Below, in pieces: positions 1 to 5,766 of a stretch of 6,303 nt of DNA. The position numbers and the translations under genes were made by a program. A model generated the notes under the pieces. That model was not told the DNA's origin and searched no databases. It saw only the letters and a program-made list of their open reading frames with translations. Positions within the stretch are counted from its first letter, which is position 1, and the number at the start of each line of letters is the position of its first letter. Where the stretch lies: contig CALISC010000043.1 in the NCBI GenBank assembly GCA_938041945.1, forward strand, positions 1-6,303. The letters run 5' to 3'. This DNA comes from an uncultured Acholeplasmataceae bacterium (lineage in GTDB: Bacteria; Bacillota_I; Bacilli_A; Acholeplasmatales; Acholeplasmataceae).

Positions 1-1977
1 GGCTTTGTCAAAATCACTTAAGTTAGAAAGCAGATAGCGAATGGTGTTTCTGATTTTGCGGTAAGTCTCTGCGGCTATCTTAAGTAGATTTTCAGAAACT
101 CTGACGTCTTGTGAGTAGTCAACAGAGGCTGCCCAGATGCGAAGTACGTCGGCACCCAAAGTTTTTGCAACAGTATTGGGGTCAACTCCATTGCCAGCAG
201 ACTTTGACATCTTAAAACCTTTTTCGTCTAGAACAAAGCCATGCGAAAGTATTTGTTTGTAAGGAGCAGTTTTAGTTAGAGCTACTGAGTTTATCAAACT
301 TGAGTTAAACCACCCTCTGTATTGATCAGATCCTTCCAAATACAGTTCAGAAATACGTCCGTCTAGACTTAAAAAAGAAGTTCCTGAGTCAAACCAAACA
401 TCCATAATATCGGTTTCTTTTCTAAATTTACCGTTTGGCGATTTAGGATGAGTAAAACCTTTTGGAAGCAGTTCTTCGGCTGGCAGTTTAAACCAGATGT
501 TAGAGCCATGTTTTTCAAAAAGCGCCTTGATGTGGGCAATTACTTTGGTGTCAAGAATTGGAGTTCCGTCTTCTGCGTAGAAAACCGGAATTGGCACACC
601 CCAAAGACGTTGGCGAGAAATACACCAGTCTTTGCGTTGTGCTATCATGTTATTCATTCTAATTTTGCCCCACTCAGGTGTCCAGACGACTGAGTCTATT
701 GCTTTAAATAAGTCTTTTTTAAGTGGTTCAATTGACAAAAACCACTGAGGGGTTGCTCTAAAAATTATGGGTTTTTTGGTGCGCCAGTCGTGAGGATAGG
801 AGTGTGTAATTTTAAACTCAGCAAGCAAGGCTCCAATTTCTTTTAAGTATTTAATAATCGCAGTATTAGCATCTTCAAAAAACAGCCCACCAAAGTCTCC
901 GGCGTCTTTGGTTAAAACACCGTGGCTGCCAATTGGAGAAAAAACAGGTAGGCCGTATTTTTGTCCAACTTTAAAGTCATCTTCTCCATGGCCAGGTGCG
1001 GTGTGGACAAGTCCGGTTCCGTCTTCTGCCGAAACGTGGTCGCCAAGTATTACCATGTGTTCTTTTTTGGTAAGTACATGTGTGTAGGTAACTTTTTCAA
1101 GGTCAGTTCCTTTGATTTCAGAAATTACTTTAATTTCACCTAAGTTTAACTTGGTTTGAAGGGTATTTAGTAAATCAGCGGCTACAACTAACTTACCGCG
1201 GTTAGTTTCTACAATTGAGTAAGTTAAGTAAGGAGATACACAAATTGCCAAGTTAGCCGGCAAAGTCCAAGGAGTAGTTGTCCAAATTAAGAGACTTGCG
1301 TTTTTAAGTTCGCGAATTCCTTTGGTTTTCTTGACCTTAAACTCAACAAAAATAGAAGGAGATTCGATATCGTGATATTCAACTTCGGCCTCAGCCAGCG
1401 CAGACTCTGACGACCAAGACCAGTAAACCGGTTTAAACCCGCGGTAAATTAAGCCTTTTTCTACCATTTTAGCAAAAGCCTCAATTTCTCTGGCTTCAAA
1501 ACTAGACTCAAGTGTGCGGTATGGTTTTTCAAAATTACCAATACATCCTAGTCTTTGAAACTGACTACGCTGACGATCTAATTGAATTTGGGCAAACTTA
1601 GCACACTCTTCTCTAAACTTAACAGGGTCGCCTTTACGGTTAACGCCAAGTTTAATAACGGCATTTTCAATAGGCAGTCCATGCATATCCCAACCCGGTG
1701 TGAAGTCCACAACATCGCCGTTTAATTGGCGAAATCTGACAATAAAATCCTTTAAGATTTTGTTCAAAGCGTGGCCCATGTGGATTGGGTTGTTTGCGTA
1801 AGGCGGGCCGTCGTGGAAACAAAACTCATTTCCTGATTTTTCTTTATTGATTTGATTTCTTTTTAAAAAAAGTAAATCGTTAGCCCAGGGTGCTTGAATT
1901 AAGGGTTCTTTTTCACCTAAGTTACCGCGCATCGGAAACTCAGTTTTGGGCAAAAGTAGGGTATCTTTAAAATCCAT
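1..1977 (-). CDS. ileS: Isoleucyl-tRNA synthetase, partial (C-terminus beyond left edge)
   Basis: Cytoplasmic class Ia synthetase that charges tRNA-Ile with isoleucine and edits misactivated valine. The ATG at 1977 opens a frame that runs without a stop to base 1, giving 659 residues. Visible in order: a Bacillus-like N-terminus (LLLPKTEFPMRGNL), the HIGH-type motif HMGH at residues 66-69, GWDMHGLPIE, the threonine-rich editing motif WTTTPW from residue 232, the editing-site segment HTAPGHGEDD at 325-334 with the conserved Asp at 334, WCISRQRLWG, DVWFDSG ending near 532, and KMSKS at 589-593. Bacterial IleS is usually about 920-940 residues, so roughly 260-290 residues are missing: most of the anticodon-binding domain and any C-terminal zinc finger. 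The residue pair before IHMGH is Asn-Pro where family members usually have Gly and a variable residue. It lies 24 nt downstream of sepF and is probably co-transcribed with it. Identification is secure. Confidence 0.97.
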   Translation of the reverse strand, partial: MDFKDTLLLPKTEFPMRGNLGEKEPLIQAPWANDLLFLKRNQINKEKSGNEFCFHDGPPYANNPIHMGHALNKILKDFIVRFRQLNGDVVDFTPGWDMHGLPIENAVIKLGVNRKGDPVKFREECAKFAQIQLDRQRSQFQRLGCIGNFEKPYRTLESSFEAREIEAFAKMVEKGLIYRGFKPVYWSWSSESALAEAEVEYHDIESPSIFVEFKVKKTKGIRELKNASLLIWTTTPWTLPANLAICVSPYLTYSIVETNRGKLVVAADLLNTLQTKLNLGEIKVISEIKGTDLEKVTYTHVLTKKEHMVILGDHVSAEDGTGLVHTAPGHGEDDFKVGQKYGLPVFSPIGSHGVLTKDAGDFGGLFFEDANTAIIKYLKEIGALLAEFKITHSYPHDWRTKKPIIFRATPQWFLSIEPLKKDLFKAIDSVVWTPEWGKIRMNNMIAQRKDWCISRQRLWGVPIPVFYAEDGTPILDTKVIAHIKALFEKHGSNIWFKLPAEELLPKGFTHPKSPNGKFRKETDIMDVWFDSGTSFLSLDGRISELYLEGSDQYRGWFNSSLINSVALTKTAPYKQILSHGFVLDEKGFKMSKSAGNGVDPNTVAKTLGADVLRIWAASVDYSQDVRVSENLLKIAAETYRKIRNTIRYLLSNLSDFDKA

Positions 1978-1992
1978 ATTTTTGTTTTATTT

Positions 1993-1998
1993 TCCTTC
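1993..1998 (-). promoter_or_regulatory. Ribosome binding site of ileS
   Basis: The minus strand reads GAAGGA here, in the 24-nt gap between the sepF stop and the ileS ATG. The purine core lies about 15 nt before the ATG, longer than the usual 5-10, and the spacer is A-rich. No other in-frame start nearby is better placed, and the N-terminal sequence from this ATG matches the family. Confidence 0.5.
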
Positions 1999-2001
1999 TT
2001 T

Positions 2002-2331
2002 TTAGTCTTTAATTACTTCTTTTAAAAATTTATCAATAGTGCCATCTAAATAAAGGGTGTCGTCTGCAAACAGAAAAACTTTTTCGTTCATTTCAATAAC
2101 TTCACCGTTAAGTGCACAAACACAGCCAGATAAAAACGCAATTGCTTTATTGGCGTCTGCAATTTTAAGTAAGTCAAAGTTCAAAACTACAGGTTTACCT
2201 TGTTTTATCATTTCAGCAAACTCAAGTAAGGTTTCGTCGTCTGCTTTATCTAGTCGCTTAAAAACGATAAGTTCGCGTTTTGTGTAGGTAGGGGTAGTAA
2301 CAATTGGGGTCTTTTTTTTAAATCCAAACAT
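2002..2331 (-). CDS. sepF: Cell division protein SepF (short form)
   Basis: SepF binds the C-terminal peptide of FtsZ, bundles or aligns FtsZ filaments and tethers them to the membrane; it can stand in for FtsA. The 109-residue product matches the SepF/DUF552 core over about residues 19-90: RELIVFKRLDKADD, then GKPVVLNFDLL at 45-55, then FLSG at 66-69 with the glycine of the dimer interface, ALNGEVIEMNEKVFLFA at 73-89, and a short C-terminal helix. B. subtilis SepF is about 150 residues, with an amphipathic membrane helix and a linker in front of this core. Here only about 18 residues precede it, beginning MFGFKKK, which has two Phe and three Lys that could still touch the membrane. The start is supported by a strong Shine-Dalgarno. 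It lies 21 nt after ychF and 24 nt before ileS, with ftsZ one gene upstream, so co-expression with FtsZ is likely. Confidence 0.93.
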   Translation of the reverse strand: MFGFKKKTPIVTTPTYTKRELIVFKRLDKADDETLLEFAEMIKQGKPVVLNFDLLKIADANKAIAFLSGCVCALNGEVIEMNEKVFLFADDTLYLDGTIDKFLKEVIKD

Positions 2332-2337
2332 GTAAAT

Positions 2338-2345
2338 CTCCTTTT
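2338..2345 (-). promoter_or_regulatory. Ribosome binding site of sepF
   Basis: The minus strand reads AAAAGGAG, followed by six bases and the ATG. This is the strongest Shine-Dalgarno in the window. It sits in the 21-nt ychF-sepF gap and fixes the sepF start. Confidence 0.85.
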
Positions 2346-2352
2346 AGTTAAG

Positions 2353-3441
2353 TTAAACGTTGAAACGAAAAGTTATAATATCTCCGTCTTTAACTAGGTA
2401 TTCTTTGCCTTCAAGACGCAGAGCTCCATTTTCTTTTGCTTGGTTAATTGAACCATACTTAAGAAAATCAGCGTAGGCAACAACTTCTGCTTTAATAAAA
2501 CCGCGTTTAAAGTCGGTGTGAATAATGCCCGCGCAATCTGGAGCCTTAGAGCCAGTTTTAAAAGTCCAGGCTCTGCATTCGTCAGGACCTGCTGTAAAGT
2601 AGGTAGATAGGTTAAGTGTGTTGTAGGTAGTTTCAACAATTTGGTCAAGTCCTGTTTTGTCAAAACCAAATTGCTCAAGATACTCAATTCGCTCGTCTTT
2701 GTTCATTTTAGCAACTTCTTCTTCTAGTTTCACGCAAACTGTTAAAACTTGAGCATGGCGAGCACTAGCGTATTCCTTGATTTTTGCTAAGTTAGCGTTT
2801 GAAGTTTCGTCTTCTTTGTCGTCAGAAATATTGGCAATGTAAATCAAAGGTTTTAAGGTAAGTAGGTTTAAAGACTTAACTAATAAGTGTTCGTCTTCGG
2901 TTAAGTCAGGTTGAGTTTCGGTAAGAATTGCAGTTTTCACTTTGATTAAAATATCAACTTCTTGGATAGCTTCTTTGTCTTTTTGGGTGCGAGCCTTCTT
3001 TTCAATTTTAGCAATGCGGTTTTCAACAATTTCTAAATCTGCAAGAGCTAGTTCTGTGTCAATAATTTGTGCATCTCTAACTGGGTCTACTGAGTTTTCA
3101 ACATGCAGCACATTGTTGTCTTTAAAACAACGCACAACCTCAACGATGGCGTCAACTTCACGAATGTGTGAAAGAAACTTATTGCCAAGACCTTCACCGT
3201 TAGCGGCTCCTTTTACCAGCCCAGCAATGTCTATAAACTGATAGGCAGCGTATGTGGTTTTTTTAGGCAAGTAAACAGAGGCTAGTTTATCCAAACGGCT
3301 GTCTTGTACTACAACTTGGCCAACATTTGGCTCAATTGTGGCAAAAGGGTAGTTTGCAGACAAAGCGCTGGCTTTAGTTAAAGCATTGAAAAGCGAAGAC
3401 TTGCCAACATTCGGCAAGCCAACAATTCCGGCTTTCAGCAT
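2353..3441 (-). CDS. ychF: Redox/ribosome-associated ATPase YchF (Obg family)
   Basis: Universally conserved P-loop NTPase of the TRAFAC/Obg class that prefers ATP and associates with ribosomes. It is linked to stress responses and translation. The 362-residue product is almost the same length as the E. coli protein (363). Seen in order: G1 GLPNVGKSS at 8-16, NYPFATIEPN at 30-39, G3 DIAGLVKGA at 71-79, His113 in NVLHV (aligned with E. coli His114, needed for ATP hydrolysis), G4 NISD at 204-207, a helical coiled region around 130-170, and a C-terminal TGS domain from about 280 ending DGDIITFRFNV. G4 is NxxE in E. coli and NxxD here. E. coli Cys35 aligns with Ala34. The chosen ATG forms a TAATG overlap with the ftsZ stop and gives the family-standard MLKAGIVGLP N-terminus. 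A TTG at 3456 would add only five unconserved residues. No Shine-Dalgarno is visible, so translational coupling to ftsZ is likely. Confidence 0.97.
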   Translation of the reverse strand: MLKAGIVGLPNVGKSSLFNALTKASALSANYPFATIEPNVGQVVVQDSRLDKLASVYLPKKTTYAAYQFIDIAGLVKGAANGEGLGNKFLSHIREVDAIVEVVRCFKDNNVLHVENSVDPVRDAQIIDTELALADLEIVENRIAKIEKKARTQKDKEAIQEVDILIKVKTAILTETQPDLTEDEHLLVKSLNLLTLKPLIYIANISDDKEDETSNANLAKIKEYASARHAQVLTVCVKLEEEVAKMNKDERIEYLEQFGFDKTGLDQIVETTYNTLNLSTYFTAGPDECRAWTFKTGSKAPDCAGIIHTDFKRGFIKAEVVAYADFLKYGSINQAKENGALRLEGKEYLVKDGDIITFRFNV

Positions 3442-3443
3442 TA
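3439..3443 (-). other. TAATG stop/start overlap of ftsZ and ychF
   Basis: The last base of the ftsZ TAA is the first base of the ychF ATG. The preceding bases lack a recognisable Shine-Dalgarno, pointing to translational coupling of YchF to FtsZ. Confidence 0.75.
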
Positions 3444-4589
3444 TTTTCGTGCCCAAAATGGGATATCTGAGTTTTCGTCAGTCTCCGCATCTTGGCTTTT
3501 GTCTGTGTCTTGGTTAAATGATGCAAAAAAATCGTCTTGTGCTTGGTCTTGGATTTTTTTAATTTCTTGATTAAAAAAAGCAGTCTCCGTATTTTTAACG
3601 AGTTCATTGGCAAAACTCTCGGCGTCAGTATGAGATTTAGTCAACTCAACACCAGTGGCAATCACAGTAACTATAATTTCGTCAACTAGTTTATCGTTAA
3701 TCATGACACCCATGATGATGTTAATGTCAGTTGAAGTGTTGTTTCTAATTTCTTGCAGAACTTCGCTTAACTCAAACTGAGAAAGTTCAGTAGGTGCAGT
3801 GATATTTAAAATTGCGTCGGTTGCACCTTGAATTGAAGTTTCCAAAATTTTTGAAGAAATTGCGGCTCTGGCTGCTTTAATGGCTTTGTTTTCACCACTT
3901 GCTACACCAATTCCCATGATAGCGGTACCTTTGTCTTTAAGTACGGTTTTAATGTCAGCAAAGTCTACGTTAATCACACCCGGATACATAATTAAGTCAG
4001 ATATACCTTGTACACATTGGCGAAGCACGTTGTCAGCCTCACGAAAAGCATCAAGTAAGGTGGTGCGGTGGTCAGAAATTTCGTTTAATTTGTCGTTTTC
4101 AATTACAATCAAAGCATCACAATTTGGTTTAAGTTCAGCAATTCCGCGCAGTGCATTTTCACGTCTGCGTTTGCCTTCCAAGGTATATGGTTTTGTGACC
4201 ACACCAACGACTAGTGCGCCTTCTTCTTTAGCAACTCTAGCGACAATTGGTGCAGCACCAGTTCCGGTACCACCACCCATTCCGCAAGTTACGAAAACCA
4301 TTTTAGCGGGTTTCAAGGCTTGGCGAATTGCGTCTTCAGATTCAGTTGCGGCTTCTTGGCCACGGCCTGCGTTTTGGCCAGCACCAAGTCCTTTGTCTGG
4401 ACCTTCGCCGATTAGTATTCTTATTTCTGCAAGTGAGCGTTTTAGGTCTTGTGAGTCTGTGTTAATTGCAACATAAGTCACACCGCTGACATTGTTTTCA
4501 ATCATACGGTTAATAGCGTTTCCACCGCCGCCGCCAACACCTGCGACCATGATTAGGGGTTTAATTTGAAAATTGTTTACTGTATCCAT
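3441..4589 (-). CDS. ftsZ: Cell division GTPase FtsZ
   Basis: Tubulin-homologous GTPase that polymerises at midcell into the Z ring and recruits the division machinery. The product is 382 residues. The nucleotide-binding half has VAGVGGGGGNAINRM at 15-29, the tubulin signature GGGTGTG at 105-111, and PYTLEGKRRR at 134-143. The T7 synergy loop is NVDFAD at 207-212, with Asn207, Asp209 and Asp212 in the same numbering as E. coli. GTAIMGIG and SGENKA follow at 221-236. The second globular domain runs to about 316, then a polar, Asp/Gln-rich linker leads to the terminal peptide DIPFWARK. Two departures stand out: IEND at 163-166, where IPND is usual, and DIPFWARK, where DIPxFLRK-like peptides are usual. 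The start is supported by GAGG ten bases upstream and a -10 box. tgt lies 70 nt upstream; ychF starts on the ftsZ stop. No ftsA is present in the window, so SepF two genes downstream is the likely membrane partner. Confidence 0.98.
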   Translation of the reverse strand: MDTVNNFQIKPLIMVAGVGGGGGNAINRMIENNVSGVTYVAINTDSQDLKRSLAEIRILIGEGPDKGLGAGQNAGRGQEAATESEDAIRQALKPAKMVFVTCGMGGGTGTGAAPIVARVAKEEGALVVGVVTKPYTLEGKRRRENALRGIAELKPNCDALIVIENDKLNEISDHRTTLLDAFREADNVLRQCVQGISDLIMYPGVINVDFADIKTVLKDKGTAIMGIGVASGENKAIKAARAAISSKILETSIQGATDAILNITAPTELSQFELSEVLQEIRNNTSTDINIIMGVMINDKLVDEIIVTVIATGVELTKSHTDAESFANELVKNTETAFFNQEIKKIQDQAQDDFFASFNQDTDKSQDAETDENSDIPFWARK

Positions 4590-4599
4590 GTAAAAAGTA

Positions 4600-4604
4600 C
4601 CTCT
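4600..4604 (-). promoter_or_regulatory. Ribosome binding site of ftsZ
   Basis: The minus strand reads AGAGG (inside AAGAGGTA), ten bases before the ftsZ ATG at 4589. It supports Met1 as the start over the in-frame Met14. Confidence 0.65.
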
Positions 4605-4612
4605 TTATTTCA

Positions 4613-4618
4613 ATTATA
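4613..4618 (-). promoter_or_regulatory. Probable ftsZ promoter, -10 element
   Basis: The minus strand carries a perfect TATAAT in the tgt-ftsZ gap, 23 bases upstream of the ftsZ ATG. Transcription would start near 4606 and leave a leader of about 17 nt containing the Shine-Dalgarno. The -35 region (about 4636-4641, CACGAA on the minus strand) is a poor match to TTGACA, and there is no TG for an extended -10. The box could be chance in AT-rich DNA, but this is the longest intergenic gap in the window. Confidence 0.5.
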
Positions 4619-4623
4619 ACTTA

Positions 4624-4652
4624 TTTTAAGCGATTTTCGTGTGTTTTTAAGC
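4624..4652 (-). repeat. Direct repeat of 8 bp upstream of the ftsZ -10 box
   Basis: GCTTAAAA occurs twice on the minus strand, at 4645-4652 and 4624-4631, offset by 21 bp (two helical turns). The copies flank the expected -35 position. The spacing would suit a dimeric regulator, but an 8-mer this AT-rich could recur by chance. Confidence 0.25.
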
Positions 4653-4659
4653 CAGTTTT

Positions 4660-5766
4660 TTAACTGTTTGTGTAGTTAGTGGTTGAGTAAAACTTGGCTT
4701 TAAATTCACTGAATTTGCCGGCTTTTGCAGCCTGTTTAATTTCTTTAACTAAGTGTTTTAAATATGCTAAGTTCTGAACAGTAGCAATGCGCTCACCTAG
4801 TCTTTCACTAGTTTTAAACAGATGATGTAAATAACTTTTTGAGTAAGCGGCAAACTTGTGATTCAGTCCTTCATCTAATGGAGAGTGGTCGTGTTTGAAC
4901 TTAGCGTTTTTGATGTTAATAGAACCGATAGTTGTAAAAATGTGACCATGCCTCGCGTTTCTAGTTGGCATCACACAGTCAAACATGTCAACTCCGCGTT
5001 CAATTGCCTCCACTAAGTTAGCAGGTTTACCCACACCCATTAGGTATCTTGGTTTATCTGCAGGCATTTTAGGAACGATAAAATCAAGAACCTGGTACAT
5101 CTCTTGGTTGGTTTCGCCAACCGCAAGACCACCAATTGCGTAGCCTGGCAAGTCAAGCGCTGTAATTTCGTTTAGTGACTTTAGCCTAAGTTGAGTATCC
5201 AAACCGCCTTGGTTGATACCAAAAAGCGCTTGACCAGAAGTTAAGGCACTCTGACAACGCTTCAGCCACCTAGTAGTTCGCTCAATTGACGCGTCCATAT
5301 ATTTAAAGTCTGCGTAAACTGGTGGGCATTCATCAAACGCCATTACGATGTCTGCACCAATTGCCATTTGGATTTCCATAGATTTCTCTGGTGTTAAAAA
5401 CAACTTATCTCCGTTTTCAGGGTTTTTAAAAATCACTCCTTCTTCTGAGATTTTACGGTTTTTAGTCAAAGAAAAAACTTGGTATCCTCCGCTGTCTGTA
5501 AGCATTGCCTTCGGCCAATGCATAAAGGCTTTAGCACCATTAACCTCAGTTAAAACATCGGTGCCAGGATGGAGCCAAAGGTGGTAGGTGTTTGCCAAAA
5601 TCAGTCCTTCAGAAACCGCTTCAATTTCGTTGATGTCTAGAGTTTTAACAGTTGCCTTGGTGCCGACTGGCATGAAAACAGGCGTCTCAACTACAGTACC
5701 GTTTTCAAAGCGAAGTTCACCTAGTCTAATTCCTTCTTTAGTGGTTTGTTTGGTGAACTTAATCAT
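4660..5766 (-). CDS. tgt: tRNA-guanine(34) transglycosylase, lacking zinc ligands
   Basis: Exchanges guanine-34 in the anticodon of GUN tRNAs (Tyr, His, Asn, Asp) for preQ1 in bacterial queuosine synthesis. The 368-residue product spans the whole TIM-barrel family (E. coli 375). Active-site features are intact: DSGGYQ at 91-96, FDECPP at 144-149, QGG at 186-188, GGLAVGE at 212-218, and the catalytic Asp263 in FDCVMPTRNARHG. Cys146 and Val215 match the preQ1-type pocket (Z. mobilis Cys158 and Val233) rather than the eukaryotic queuine pocket. The C-terminal zinc site is missing: the usual CxCxxC after PLDE is replaced by GLNHKF at 300-305, and the distal His is Gln331. The start MIKFTKQTT matches the family; a TTG at 5850 would add 28 unconserved residues. 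The gene overlaps the upstream phosphatase by 8 nt with no clear Shine-Dalgarno, implying translational coupling. Confidence 0.95.
   Translation of the reverse strand: MIKFTKQTTKEGIRLGELRFENGTVVETPVFMPVGTKATVKTLDINEIEAVSEGLILANTYHLWLHPGTDVLTEVNGAKAFMHWPKAMLTDSGGYQVFSLTKNRKISEEGVIFKNPENGDKLFLTPEKSMEIQMAIGADIVMAFDECPPVYADFKYMDASIERTTRWLKRCQSALTSGQALFGINQGGLDTQLRLKSLNEITALDLPGYAIGGLAVGETNQEMYQVLDFIVPKMPADKPRYLMGVGKPANLVEAIERGVDMFDCVMPTRNARHGHIFTTIGSINIKNAKFKHDHSPLDEGLNHKFAAYSKSYLHHLFKTSERLGERIATVQNLAYLKHLVKEIKQAAKAGKFSEFKAKFYSTTNYTNS
5759..5766 (-). other. 8-nt overlap of phosphatase stop and tgt start
   Basis: The minus strand reads ATGATTAA: the tgt ATG followed, in another frame, by the TAA of the phosphatase gene. 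No Shine-Dalgarno-like purine run lies just upstream, so re-initiation by ribosomes finishing the phosphatase is the likely way tgt is translated. Confidence 0.75.

Noticed and set aside
448..1143. Plus-strand open frames at 448-693 and 961-1143
   Set aside because: Both are antisense to the continuous ileS reading frame, which carries the HIGH, editing and KMSKS motifs. They have no recognisable content.
3880..4476. Plus-strand open frame of 198 codons antisense to ftsZ
   Set aside because: It lies wholly inside a secure ftsZ, its translation is Ser/Thr/Pro-rich low-complexity typical of an antisense shadow, and it has no family resemblance.
4653..4667. Small inverted repeat (CAGTT/AACTG) at the tgt stop as a terminator
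   Set aside because: The stem is only five AT-rich base pairs and no T-run follows in the direction of transcription, so it does not look like an intrinsic terminator.
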